Shown piece after piece: positions 1 through 10,100 of a stretch of 64,000 nt of DNA. Position numbers and translations under genes: made by a program. The stretch spans positions 1-64,000 of the forward strand of contig CP150584.1 in NCBI GenBank assembly GCA_049487715.1, written 5' to 3'. Under the pieces are notes generated by a model. That model did not search any database, was not told where the DNA came from, and was given only the letters and a program-made list of their open reading frames with translations. Each line of letters starts with the position of its first letter. The stretch's first letter is position 1. This stretch comes from Pycnococcus provasolii (taxonomy: Eukaryota; Chlorophyta; Pseudoscourfieldiophyceae; Pseudoscourfieldiales).

Positions 1-191
1 CTAACCCTAACCCTAACCCTAACCCTAACCCTAACCCTAACCCTAACCCTAACCCTAACCCTAACCCTAACCCTAACCCTAACCCTAACCCTAACCCTAA
101 CCCTAACCCTAACCCTAACCCTAACCCTAACCCTAACCCTAACCCTAACCCTAACCCTAACCCTAACCCTAACCCTAAACCCTAAACCCTA

Positions 192-224
<33 letters not shown>

Positions 225-254
225 CCCTAACCCTAACCCTAACCCTAACCCTAA
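1..254. repeat. Telomere, CCCTAA repeats with CCCTAAA variants
   Basis: The window opens with an uninterrupted C-rich array reading 5' CCCTAA, the orientation expected at a left chromosome end (G-strand TTAGGG pointing outward). Four heptamer CCCTAAA units (plant-type TTTAGGG) sit at 173-179, 180-186, 187-193 and 200-206. The array then returns to hexamers and decays at about 251-275 into degenerate units. The variants cluster in the centromere-proximal part, where old units are usually kept. Confidence 0.97.
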
Positions 255-1218
255 TTGTAACCCTAATTGCCAGGCTGGCAGTTTGACGCACATGTTGAAA
301 AAAAAATTTTGCCTCCGGTATGCGGCCGACCGTCGGCCAGTGTCGTGCAGAACGAAGCCAATAACAACAGCCATTTTTTTTGGCAGTTAGGTTTGATTCG
401 AAGCACTCACTAGCGGCACGAGGTTGGTCAAATTGTTAATACTCTTAGCGGAAGGTATTTGCTAATCGATCGCCCCACGACCGCTTACACGCCGCCCGAG
501 TCGCGCTCCCTATCGCGCCCTGGCAGTGCTTTGAAAAACACGGTCGTCCGGTCTGCGGACTGCAAATGTAGATGCACGTCGCTCTGCGGTTTAGACACTC
601 CGGGCAATGCCACGGCGTCTCTTGCGAGCAATACGTGTCATAACTATCTATCTAGGTGTTCGTTTGACTCGATTTTTCGCTCAAACGGTCGCCCTTGAGG
701 TGTTACGAGACACTATATATACAGTTGTTAGCATCTTCAACCTCTACATAGTAATGGATAACTTTAAAGTTGTGAAAGAAGCGTAAATCCTTAACATACA
801 ATCCTTCCAAGATTCAGACTCTCGAATAACGACCAATCAAGGATCCCCGTTCTATCCTAACCAATAACAACCAATGAAGGATCCCCTCTCAACCAAATGT
901 GCTTGTTAATATCCTTAATCGGCCTAGTAACTATCTAATCGGCTATCTAATCGACTCTTGGTTCCCTCCCCGACCATTTTCCCCGACTAGGGGGTGGTAT
1001 CAGAAAATCTGTTTTTTCCCCCCAAATGGCCAAAACCGGGGTCTAAAGGGGGGGCTTTAGCTAATAGTCACCCGGTACCCTAACCCCCTCACCGTCTCTT
1101 GGTTCTGGCGGACCACTTGAGCCTTGCAATCCCTTGCACAACTTGTTGTCCCCCGGTCCCCGAAGCGGGGAGGGACCGCGGCGACTCTCGGCGGCAACTA
1201 TCATGGCGGCCACGGGAG
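255..1218. other. Subtelomeric stretch without a convincing gene
   Basis: No supported coding sequence. The stretch is AT-rich from about 700 to 960 and holds a short direct duplication: ACCAAT...AAGGATCCCC occurs near 832-848 and again near 870-887. At 1039-1062 there is a small inverted repeat (CTAAAG, G-run, CTTTAG) that recurs near 34.2 kb. Short open frames here show no domain and no start context. Confidence 0.6.
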
Positions 1219-1912
1219 ATGAGCGACGAAGAGCTCGACAACTCGGTGAGTACCTGAAACACATGCCCTTGCACCTATCCCGCAACAACCCACCCTACCC
1301 AGAAGAGGTTATGTCTGACTTGGTGGAGCTCACCGTGGAGTTGGTGGAGCCGTACGTCCCACACCTCGTGCGGGTGTTGGGGGGTGGTGGGATGCCGCTG
1401 GTGTCGGTCCGGAGGGGGGGGGGGGGGGGGGGTGTCAAAAAAAAAGCCCCGGGAGCCCGGGGGGGCATACAAGTTGTTTTAAAGGGCCCCCGCCGCAGCC
1501 GCCGGGCTGCGTGCACTCGGGATCAGCGGCAATCGCATGCTCTCCGCTTGGTGCACGTCCGAACACACCGCCCACGGCAGGAGCGCGTGCCACACGATGC
1601 CCTGGGCGCGTCCGCGGCGCGGGACCGATCGTGGAGACCATCCTGATCTGCCGGTTCGGGCATCCGGACGTCCTCGACGAGCTGCTCGACGGCGCGCAAC
1701 CCCCAAGCGTCACACTGCCGCCTAACATCGGCGCAGTCATGGTCGCGGAGTTAAAGGAGCGCGCCGCTGGCAGCCCTGGGCGAAAAGTTCGAGTGGTAAA
1801 AATTCTGGTCCGAGCGGGATCCCCAAAGCCCCCCCCCCCCCCCCCCAAAAAAAAAATCACATTGTATGACATCATAATGTATTCAGACCTGATCTACAGC
1901 GGGTCACCTTAA
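1219..1912 (+). pseudogene. Decayed or fragmentary coding-like sequence between homopolymer runs
   Basis: Three short stretches look protein-coding by their strong G/C third positions. A start at 1219 reads MSDEELDNS and runs straight into a donor-like GTGAGT at 1246. A frame from about 1309 reads VMSDLVELTVELVEPYVPHL. Another frame from about 1630 to 1790 reads VETILICRFGHPDVLDELLD and onward. They are in different frames and are interrupted by a run of 19 G (1414-1432), an A-run, and 18 C followed by 10 A (1829-1856). No family is recognised. It could be a subtelomeric pseudogene, a poorly resolved spliced gene, or chance. Confidence 0.2.
1414..1856. repeat. Segment bounded by long G and C homopolymers
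   Basis: A run of 19 G at 1414-1432, followed by TGTC and an A-run, lies at one end. A run of 18 C and 10 A at 1829-1856 lies at the other. A GC-rich self-complementary stretch (CCCCGGGAGCCCGGGG) lies at about 1447-1462. Homopolymers this long are rare elsewhere in the window and may also mark sequencing or assembly uncertainty. Confidence 0.6.
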
Positions 1913-1979
1913 CCCGTTGGCCCGACCTGCTTTTCCCCTCTCGTCCTACCCCCTCCTTTTCGCCGCCATTTATATTCCC

Positions 1980-3248
1980 ATGTCTCTGCCCGTGTCAGGG
2001 AGCACCGCCTCGCGCACACGCGCCGCCGTCGGGCCTTTGCGCCGTCACCTGAAGCAGCCACGTCGCCGCCCGGCGCGCGCGCAGGCAGTGGCAGATGACA
2101 CGAACCTGTTCGACCCGTCGTACGACCCGCGCCTCCCTTGCACGGTCATCACGGGATACCTCGGGAGTGGAAAGACCACACTCTTAAACAACCTGCTGAA
2201 GAATAGCGAGGGCAAACGCATTGCCGTGATTGAAAATGAGTTTGGCGCGATCGACATTGACAGCGAGCTGATTACGGACAAGCAGAATATCGACGGCGGC
2301 GACACCGTCATCATGCTCAACAACGGCTGCTTGTGCTGCACAGTACGTTCGGACTTGATTAACATGCTGTTGGAGCTGTGCTCACCGCCTCGACGGAACA
2401 ACATCGACCACGTCGTCATCGAAACGACGGGTCTCGCGAATCCGTCACCCATCATCAGCACGTTCTTTGTCGAGGAGATGCTCGCGAACCTCGCCCGGCT
2501 TGACGGCCTTGTGACGGTGGTCGACAGCAAGCACGTTATGCTGCACCTCGACGAGGAGAAGCCCGACGGCGCCGTAAACGAGTGCCTGCAGCAGGTGGCA
2601 CTTGCCGACCGCATCATTCTTAACAAGCTTGACCTCGTCGACGACGACGAGGCGACGGCTATTGAGGCGAGAGTTCGCGACATCAACCGTCTCGCCACCG
2701 TGAAGCGTACCATTCGCGGCGACGTTCCAACGAGCTACGTCATGGACGTTGGTGGGTTTGAGATTGACGACGTCGAGGAGCAGGTTATAGAGAGCGAGCA
2801 TCAGCATGGACACAGCCACGACGCGGACGACTGCAACGACCCAGACTGCGGACACGAGCATAGCCACAGCCATGAGCACAGCCACAGCCATGAGCACAGC
2901 CACAGCCACAGCCACGAGCACAGCCACGATCTCGATCATGTGCATGACAACTCCATTACGAGCGTGAGTGTGAGCATTCCTGGCAATCTCAACCTTGAGC
3001 GTGTGAACGACTGGCTTGGTACGCTGCTTGAGGTTCGTGGCAATGAGATTTTTCGCACAAAGGGAATCCTGTCGGTGACTGGCTGCGACAACAAGTTTGT
3101 GTTTCAGTCGGTTCACATGCTTTTCGAGGGAGACGTAGGCAAAGAATGGGCAGACGGTGAGGAGCGCGGCTCGAAGCTCGTGTTTATCGGAAAGAATCTG
3201 GACCAGGACGAGCTTGAAGATGGTCTAAAAGCGTGCCTGGAAGAATGA
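1980..3248 (+). CDS. Plastid-targeted CobW/COG0523 G3E-family GTPase (metallochaperone-like)
   Basis: Predicted 422-residue G3E GTPase of the CobW/COG0523 family, whose members deliver or insert metals, often zinc. Seen in the sequence: Walker A GYLGSGKTT, ENEFGAID, the metal-binding GCLCC motif, the ETTGLANP segment, the base-recognition NKLD, then a histidine-rich loop of about 45 residues made of HEHSHSH repeats, and a C-terminal CobW_C domain (SVSVSIPGNLNLERVNDWLG onward). The frame is open to 1917 without an ATG; the first ATG is 1980 and is followed by an Arg/Ser/Ala-rich leader typical of a green-type plastid transit peptide. The His-rich loop probably buffers or binds metal. The exact metal is not shown by sequence. 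TGTAA at 3266 and a shared 3' element follow the stop. Confidence 0.93.
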   Translation: MSLPVSGSTASRTRAAVGPLRRHLKQPRRRPARAQAVADDTNLFDPSYDPRLPCTVITGYLGSGKTTLLNNLLKNSEGKRIAVIENEFGAIDIDSELITDKQNIDGGDTVIMLNNGCLCCTVRSDLINMLLELCSPPRRNNIDHVVIETTGLANPSPIISTFFVEEMLANLARLDGLVTVVDSKHVMLHLDEEKPDGAVNECLQQVALADRIILNKLDLVDDDEATAIEARVRDINRLATVKRTIRGDVPTSYVMDVGGFEIDDVEEQVIESEHQHGHSHDADDCNDPDCGHEHSHSHEHSHSHEHSHSHSHEHSHDLDHVHDNSITSVSVSIPGNLNLERVNDWLGTLLEVRGNEIFRTKGILSVTGCDNKFVFQSVHMLFEGDVGKEWADGEERGSKLVFIGKNLDQDELEDGLKACLEE

Positions 3249-3265
3249 GAGAGCCGTCTAATACT

Positions 3266-3270
3266 GTAAT
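3266..3270 (+). terminator. TGTAA polyadenylation signal (CobW-like gene)
   Basis: TGTAA 18 bases after the stop, immediately before repeat copy A. Motif-based only. Confidence 0.45.
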
Positions 3271-3349
3271 TGCTCGCTCAACTCACTCACTCATTGAATG
3301 GAGTTTACTTCGTCCAACGGTTGTCGTCCATTCATATCACTCCTAGCCA
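3271..3349 (+). repeat. Dispersed 3'-flanking element, copy A (after the CobW-like gene)
   Basis: Begins 23 bases after the CobW-like stop. It shares with copies B, C and D the order TTGCTC...CTCATT...TGAATG, TTTACT, CCAACGGTTGTC and GTCCATTCA. It is the most diverged of the long copies: the left end is altered and the CATTCACTTTCACC tail is reduced. It lies on the same strand as the gene it follows. Confidence 0.7.
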
Positions 3350-3532
3350 CTGAGCTGTGTAGAAGCTGCTACGAAGAGCCCGCGCAACTCTTGGGTGAAT
3401 GAAATAAGCCTTACGTGAAGGTGGTCAAGACTCTTCTAGACCTTGCGCTGCCGTTGGGAACGATATTTGTACGATGCGATCGAGTAAGTTATCTGACAAA
3501 AAACTAGAAAACTACTGATTACATCAAAATGA

Positions 3533-4218
3533 TTACATCAAAATGTCGCGCGCAAAGAGAACCACCTCTGTCACAAGCCAGGGTGTCAGCGCCACAACCG
3601 CGTACGCACTGCACACCTCGCTCAAAGGCATCACACGCTCCGTCGCGTCGAACGCACGTGGCGTCGCCAAAAGTCCAGGAGGAGGCCACGACGGTGGGTC
3701 GTAACCACTACCCGCGAACGGATTGCACCTCGCCAAGCGCCACGCGGTGAGCACAGTTCCCTTGGCCACTCCGTACGTGCGATAGCTGAAGGATTTCGAG
3801 AAAATGGCAGGTTAGTTCACGAAACTGTGCGTGCAAGGGAAACAAACACAAAAACAAACAAGTCTCAAGCTCACCTCGCTGTGGCGTACGCCGAGCACGT
3901 TGGTACGAAGCGGCACGATGCTGGCAGCAGTGGTGAAATCACGCGCTTGTAAAATTTTAACGTGGCGACTGCAGCTTCCACACCTGGCTTGTCATCCTCA
4001 CTGGCGACTACGTTCGTCTCCGTCACCTCGACGCGTGCGTCCGCTTCCTCCTGTTTCGCCTCGACGCCGTGACGGCGTCGTCCCTGTGCCTGTTGCCTTT
4101 GCCTGGGCTTGGACGAGAACGTCGTGAGATTGCGGTGCGTGCCACCACCACGCAAGCATCGCCCGCAAGCCACCGTTCGCACGTTGCGCGCGCGTGCATT
4201 CGCTCGCATGGTGTGCAT
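3533..4218 (-). CDS. yidD: YidD-like membrane-insertion efficiency factor, two exons, probably plastid
   Basis: Two exons read on the minus strand: 4218-3875 and 3785-3533, joined across an 89-base GTGAGC...TTCAG intron (3874-3786). The splice restores one codon (AG|C) and unites the two halves of the YidD/PF01809 signature: FYKRVISPLLPASCRF and PTCSAYA in exon 1, then YGVAKGTVLTAWRLARCNPF and GGYDP-like GSGYDPP in exon 2. The product is about 198 residues. An N-terminal region of about 85 residues, basic then acidic, looks like a transit peptide, so plastid targeting is likely; bacterial YidD helps YidC/Oxa1-type insertion of membrane proteins. ATGs occur at 4218 and 4209; the first has A at -3. 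A tail of about 40 residues follows the usual domain. It converges with the CobW-like gene. Confidence 0.85.
3786..3874 (-). other. Spliceosomal intron in the YidD-like gene
   Basis: An 89-base intron, minus strand, GTGAGC at the donor and CCTTCAG at the acceptor. Phase 2 on both sides, and the join recreates the CSAYA...YGVAKG segment that is continuous in bacterial YidD. Confidence 0.85.
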
Positions 4219-4410
4219 TTTATTATCTCCCCTGAGGCAGGGAATTCCCAACCCCCAAGCGACGAGCAGGCGGCCACCATTCTTCCCCCTTCACGTACGT
4301 GAGGATTTGTTTTCGTTCGTAGACGAGATGTATGTACTGTGTGCGATCGACGCGGCACTGGAGCAGCGCCGTGGTGAGAATTGAGATCACGCGTGCGCTG
4401 TTATGTATAT

Positions 4411-4449
4411 GCGGATAGTAAAGTACATTCAGTTATTACTGAATGAGCA
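4411..4449 (-). repeat. Dispersed 3'-flanking element, copy B (after PEPCK)
   Basis: Read on the minus strand it starts TGCTCATTCAGTAATAACTG and continues into AATGTACTTTACTATCC, matching copy C for about 35 bases before diverging. It lies about 52 bases after the PEPCK stop, on the same strand. ATTCAGT and ACTGAAT form a 7-bp stem. Confidence 0.75.
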
Positions 4450-4501
4450 TGATCCCTCCCATTATTCCATCACTAAATCAACGACCTCCTTCTGATGAGC
4501 A

Positions 4502-6421
4502 CTACCTAGTAAGTACTACGTCCGGCGCAGCATCGCGGATCGCCTTGACCAAGTTGGCATCAAATGACGGGGAGTTCATCGCCGTTTCGTATTTGGCAAA
4601 ATTTTGCTGGTACAGACACGCGAGCATGCGAAGCGTGGCCTGAAATTTCTCGAGATCCGACCAGCACAGTGAGGGGTCCAAAATGTTGTCAGGAACGCCG
4701 GGGCATGCGCGTGGCACTTGGAGGTTGAAGACGCCCGTGGTGTGGTATGTCACGAGGTCTTCGGACAGGCTTCCATCGTGGATGGCGTCGACAATTGCAC
4801 GCGTGTACTTGAGCTGCATCCGGGAGCCAACTCCATACTTCCCTCCCGTCCAGCCCGTGTTCACGAGCCACGCGGTACTTCCATGCTTGACCATGCGCTC
4901 CGCAAGCATCGACGCGTACTTGAACGGATGCCAGACGAGAAATGCACCGCCAAAGCACGCAGAAAAGGTAGCCTCAGGCTCAAGCACGCCGTCCTCGGTT
5001 CCCGCGACTTTCGCGGTATATCCGCTAACGAACATGAACATAGCCTGGCCAATCGTGAGCTTGCTGACAGGCGGCAGAACGCCGTACGCATCGCAGCACA
5101 GCATGATGATGTTCTTCGGGTGAGCAGCCAAGCAAGGAAGTTTTGCGTTTGCGATGAAGTCGATAGGGTACGCGGCACGCGTGTTCTCCGTGATCTGGCA
5201 GTCGTGGTAGTCGATGACACGCGACCGGTCGGAGAAGACGACGTTCTCCACCACCGTGCCGTATCGGATCGCCTGGAAGATTTCTGGCTCGTGTTCCGCG
5301 CTGAGGTCGATGCACTTTGCGTAGCAGCCACCTTCGATATTGCTGACGCCGTCATCTGACCAGCAGTGCTCGTCGTCACCGACGAGCGGGCGATCGCGAT
5401 CGGTGCTCAGCGTGGTTTTACCCGTGCCACTGAGCCCGAAGAAGAGCGTGGTGTCGCCGTCCTTTCCGACGTTGCATCCACTGTGCAGGGTCAGCACGCC
5501 ACGTGTGGGCATGAGGTAGTGCATGTACGTAAAGACTCCTTTTTTCATCTCACCGGCATAGTTGGTGCCAAGGATGACAAGTTCGCGCGACTCGAGATTG
5601 AGGCTGACGGACGCCGAAGAGGTCACGCCGTCGTTGAAGCGGTTTGCAGGGAAGCTTCCGGCGTTGTAGATGGTGAAATCAGGAACGCCGAATGCGGCAA
5701 GCTCATCCTCCGAGGATGGTCGAATGAGCAGGTTGTTGATGAAGAGCGCGTGATACGGCCGTGCGCAGACGACGCGCACCTTAACGCGGTGCTTTTCGTC
5801 CCAGTTGGCGTATCCGTCGAACACGTACAGACGTTCGAGCGAGCCAAGATAGTCGAGAGCCGTCTCACGATTGCAGAGAAACGATGTCTTGTTCAGCGGT
5901 ATGTTTGGCGATCCCAGTCCACGCCAGACGGCACTCTCCATAGGCGTGTCTGACACGACGCGCTTGTCCTTCGGCGAGCGTCCCGTCTTTTTGCCAGAGA
6001 GCGTCGCAAGTGCTCCCGTGGACGTGAGGTGCGTTCCATGTTTCTCCTCAAACTTGAGCGCGTGTTCGTAGAGCGCGGGCGTCGACAGGTTTCGCAGCAC
6101 TTCGCACGACTGCAATTCCTTTTCGCTGAGTAGGAACGATGTGCTGAGTGACTTGGAAGTGTGCAGTGTAGGCGTTACGGAGGCGGCGTGTCCACTTTTG
6201 AATGTGTCTGGTAGAGAATGCGGGAGCTCGCTCTTCGAGTCTTTCCGTTTCTTCTGTTTTTCCTTGAGCTCGTCTGGTGTTTTCGCCTTGGCAATTTCGT
6301 TTCGAGCTGTCGAAGCGATTCGCTTCACTCCTTCGCTGTTTGGCGAGGTTGCTGGGGATACGTTTGTTGTTTTCGGGCTGGTGACTTCGGCGGGCTCGAG
6401 GATGTCCGTATCCTCCTCCAT
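4502..6421 (-). CDS. PCK: Phosphoenolpyruvate carboxykinase (ATP)
   Basis: ATP-dependent PEPCK, 639 residues from the ATG at 6421; it converts oxaloacetate plus ATP to PEP and CO2 in gluconeogenesis or C4-like carbon shuttling. Seen: the phosphorylation-loop motif [11 protein letters not shown], the downstream [11 protein letters not shown] and [10 protein letters not shown] metal/nucleotide segments, and the substrate-site region [10 protein letters not shown]. The catalytic core starts near residue 120 ([10 protein letters not shown]). The first ~110 residues are a low-complexity acidic and Ser/Thr-rich extension, as in plant PEPCKs, where such extensions carry phosphorylation sites. The frame remains open upstream to a TTG at 6439. 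A further ATG at 6564 opens another frame ([13 protein letters not shown]) and could be an alternative first exon if a short intron exists. The stop is TAG. No intron is evident in the core. Confidence 0.96.
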   Translation of the reverse strand: MEEDTDILEPAEVTSPKTTNVSPATSPNSEGVKRIASTARNEIAKAKTPDELKEKQKKRKDSKSELPHSLPDTFKSGHAASVTPTLHTSKSLSTSFLLSEKELQSCEVLRNLSTPALYEHALKFEEKHGTHLTSTGALATLSGKKTGRSPKDKRVVSDTPMESAVWRGLGSPNIPLNKTSFLCNRETALDYLGSLERLYVFDGYANWDEKHRVKVRVVCARPYHALFINNLLIRPSSEDELAAFGVPDFTIYNAGSFPANRFNDGVTSSASVSLNLESRELVILGTNYAGEMKKGVFTYMHYLMPTRGVLTLHSGCNVGKDGDTTLFFGLSGTGKTTLSTDRDRPLVGDDEHCWSDDGVSNIEGGCYAKCIDLSAEHEPEIFQAIRYGTVVENVVFSDRSRVIDYHDCQITENTRAAYPIDFIANAKLPCLAAHPKNIIMLCCDAYGVLPPVSKLTIGQAMFMFVSGYTAKVAGTEDGVLEPEATFSACFGGAFLVWHPFKYASMLAERMVKHGSTAWLVNTGWTGGKYGVGSRMQLKYTRAIVDAIHDGSLSEDLVTYHTTGVFNLQVPRACPGVPDNILDPSLCWSDLEKFQATLRMLACLYQQNFAKYETAMNSPSFDANLVKAIRDAAPDVVLTR

Positions 6422-7166
6422 GATGGTATCGTTCGCCAACGTGTTCGCCGTGGAGGTGGTCGTTTGCCGTTGTCGTTGTCGTTGCCGTTGTCGTTGTTGT
6501 TGTGCGTGGGAGCAGCAATATTCACCATCGCAGGCGCGGGAGTGCTGCTTCGCGTGTTGGCCATGGTCGCGTGCTTGCTAGTTGTGTGGTGTTGCGAGAC
6601 AGAGCGAGGTTGTTGTGATGAGCGGGAGGGAAGGACGGGGAGGGGAAAAGAAAGGGAAAGGGCAGCAGCTGTCAGTTTTCCAAAGGGTCGATTTCCCTTG
6701 GCGTACGGTGACGTGGAGGACGCCTCAGTACGGGGCGTTCTTCCACCGTGGCATTTTGTGAGGGGCTGAGGGCACCTGCGCATGAATCTTGGGCAGCCGC
6801 GGTTCTTCTCCCCCCCGGCAGCCCGGACAGATTTTTTGATTTTTTCCCCTGATTTTGGGAGTTTTCCATGGTGCGCGATAGTCTAGTCTAGTCTACCTGT
6901 TCATGCAACTCGTTGACCATCATTCAGGTGCGCCTGTTCAGTGGTCGTTCCCAATTTGTGGTGGTCAGGCGCCTAGGCCTGGCCAGTGGTGCAGCTCCGG
7001 ACTTGTTTCTTCATTCTTTGCGTTTGCCTACAAAATACATGCTTGTTGCGTGTTTTACATACAGTACATGGTCATCATAGTATACTCATCATATACAAAA
7101 AAAGGATTCATCCACCCCCTTCCTTGAAAAAAAAAACACGTCGGTGCGAGGTCGGTGCAAGTAAGA
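6422..7166. other. Intergenic region upstream of PEPCK and downstream of the TBC gene
   Basis: Contains the PEPCK 5' leader, including an imperfect GTTGTCGTTGCC-type triplet repeat at about 6460-6510 and T-rich tracts at about 6830-6850 that may be promoter-proximal. A triplet of GTCTA repeats lies at about 6880-6895. The AT-rich part at 7060-7135 is the likely 3' end of the TBC gene. No further coding sequence is supported. Confidence 0.5.
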
Positions 7167-10100
7167 TCACACTGCTGTTGTGTTTTTCTTTGCTGCCATC
7201 GCAGCCACCGCCTGCCGTCCATACCGCGCCTCTCTCACAAGAGCCGCCTCGGCACGCGCTTCCAGCTCACGCTGCTCTCGTCTCGCCAGCCTTTTCTCTC
7301 TTCGCTTCTTCTCAGCAGCACGCCGCTCGTCGCGGATCTTCTTACGAATCGCGTCGCGCTCCTCCGCAAATGCAACCTTCTCAGACTCAATCGCATGTGC
7401 GACGAACGAAAGCTCGTCCTGCAGCTGAGATTGAAGCGCCATCTTCTTCTCTGCTTCGGCAACTCCACCCTCAGTCCCGGTGCTGGTCGTGCGACTCAGG
7501 TCACCACCAGCACCACCACCACCACCCACCTTGCCCATCGTACTTTCCGTGCTCGTCGTGCGACTCAAACCACCTGTGCCAGTACCGCCACTCGAAGTCC
7601 TCGATAACGTCTTGTTGCCGTCACCACCCTTGCGCTGCTTGGGAGGAGAATTGTTCCTGCTGCTCGTTGCTGGGCTTGAGCCGCTTTCGCCTTGTTTGCC
7701 CTTCTTCTTCCTGGCAGAATCCGGCATAGGCTCGAAGTACATATTATCAGGATTCGGGTGATTCTGCATTGCACTAGCTCGTGCTGCCGCAACCTTTCGA
7801 TTCAATTTAGCACGCTCCTGCTCCATCCGAATCCTTCCCTGAATCATCGTCTGTTCCAATTCCGCCGTCTCGCGGCGTAGGCGCGCAACTTCCTCAGCCG
7901 CAGCCGCCTTGTGATGCTCTTCGCCAACACCGCCATGCACCATGGCATCGGAAGGTGCAATGCCCGCTTCCGCGCGTGCGACGGCAGCCTTCGCGGCGGC
8001 GTGAGCGCGTGCTTGCATCGCCCAATCACCTGGAGCATCACCGAGCCGTCGCTCCTCCACGTCGTCCGCCGTCGCCGTTTTGACAATCACGCCAGAAGGC
8101 TCATTGCGTTCGACTCCTACCACGGCTTCCTCCTTCTCCTCCTTCTCCTCCTTCTCCTTCTTTTCCTTCTCCCTCCTTTCCCGTTCCGCTTCAGCGCGTT
8201 TTGACTCGGCATACGCCATGGCTTCCGCACCCATGCGTTCGTGAAGCGTGCGTGCCTGCTCCTTCAGCGCAAGAAGCTCGCGCTGCGCCTCAGACTTCAT
8301 CTCAAGCATCTGCTGGCGAGTGTCTGCAGCCTGCTTCTCCTTGCTTTTCCTCAGCGCCTCGTCAGCCGCGTCAGCCGCCTCCTTTTCGGCGCGCTCCTTC
8401 TCGCTACGTTCGCGTGCCTGTTCGGTGCGCTGCACACCACGCCACCAAGAACCTGTCTCGCGCGAGTCGGGACGCGTGCCAGCCTCCGCAGCCTTTCGGC
8501 GAGCTTCTCGCGCAGCCTCCGCGCGCTCTGCACGTTCCTTTCGCATCTGCGCCTGGTCGACGAACGACTTGCCAAGGCCCTTTCGGCGACCGGTAGGAAC
8601 AGCGGGAACGAGCGCCTTGCGTATGCTATCACGCGTCAAGCTATTCTCCGAAGCAAGGTCGGGGGAAGGAGATGGAGATTGCGCGCCGCCGGTGTCACTC
8701 GTCGGCGTACCCCTACCGTCAGGAACAGCCGGCTTAGGTTCACCCGTCGCAGAACTCGGCCGGCTGCTCGGCGGCGTGAGGCGAGGCTCAACAACGTACT
8801 GAGGCTCATCCGCGCCCTCGCCAGTTACCACACGAGACCCCGAGTTCGCGAGGTGCATCTCAAGCCGCTTTGTGATTTCATGACGGCGCTGTGCCTCGTC
8901 GAGGAGACGGCGCGCAGATTTCACCGGATTGTCAAGGTCGATACCGCGCGCAGCGCGTGGTGTCGTGCCACGCGAGCCAGGGCGATCAGACGAGTGATTG
9001 TCAGCGCCACCAGAAAAGGACGTTCGAGGAGACATGTTCGACCGAATTGGCGAGTTGTCGGGGATTTTCCCACCAATGAGAGCTGCTGGCATGCTTCCGT
9101 CAGGGTACGCTGAGCCCATCGGCGTGCGAGGTGGGGTTGGCGGCCTACGAGGTGACATGCCGGGCGATTTGCCCGGGGTGGTGCTGCCAACAGTAGGCGT
9201 TTCCGTCGTCGCATTCCGACTAGCTGCAGAGACGGGAAGACGAATAGATGGGATTGGCGACTGAGGTGTCGTCGTCGCATCGCCGGCGGGTTGCTCTGAG
9301 GACGACGCCGATTCAGAACCTCCGGCAACCGAACGCAGTTCCTTCTTTTCCGAAATCTCCATCTCATTCTGTTCCTGCAGCTCCTTCTCATCTTCCTGCC
9401 CTTCGTTGTCACCGCCGCCACCGCCAAGTCCCTCGAGCAGCAGAAGCTCGTGCATCTCAGCCTCAGCGGACGTATCGGCAATCGTGTCACCTTCCACGAG
9501 CGATCCGAGCAGGGGAAAGGCAGTCACATCCGCGACATATCCGACATCTTCGTCCTCCGCCGCCGCCTCCGTGAGCGTCGCAAGACGTTCCAAGGTAAGT
9601 TTGGACGGCAGCGACTGCCTGTGCCCTCGACGCGTGCGTCGAATGCGTCCTCCAGAATCTGAGAGCGCACCAGACTCGTCGTCGGTGCTGGCACCCGCGA
9701 ACTCTGCGGAAATGGAGGGAAGCGCCAGACGTGGCGTGGGCTGCGCTGTGCCATTATCGATGTAGCGAATGCCAGCCTCACTGGAACGCAAGGATTTGCG
9801 CCGACTTGTACCAAAGCCCTCCGTGTCTGACAGGGCATCCCGAACAATGCCCAAAAGCCGCGGCGGATTGCCCTTGGCATCCTGGCGCGCACCACGCCTT
9901 TCCGTGCGTTTTGACTCGTCTTCACTTGCCCAGTCGGGTAAGTCGGAAACTTCAGACGCCTCACGTGGTATGCGACGCAGACCGGTGTCTGCACCATCTT
10001 CTCCCACGACAACGCGCGTCTTACGACTTGCATAGCTTTCGCTGGCATATCCTCGGATGGCGTCGGAAATGCCACCTCCTTCGGACAGCGCTTCATCAAC

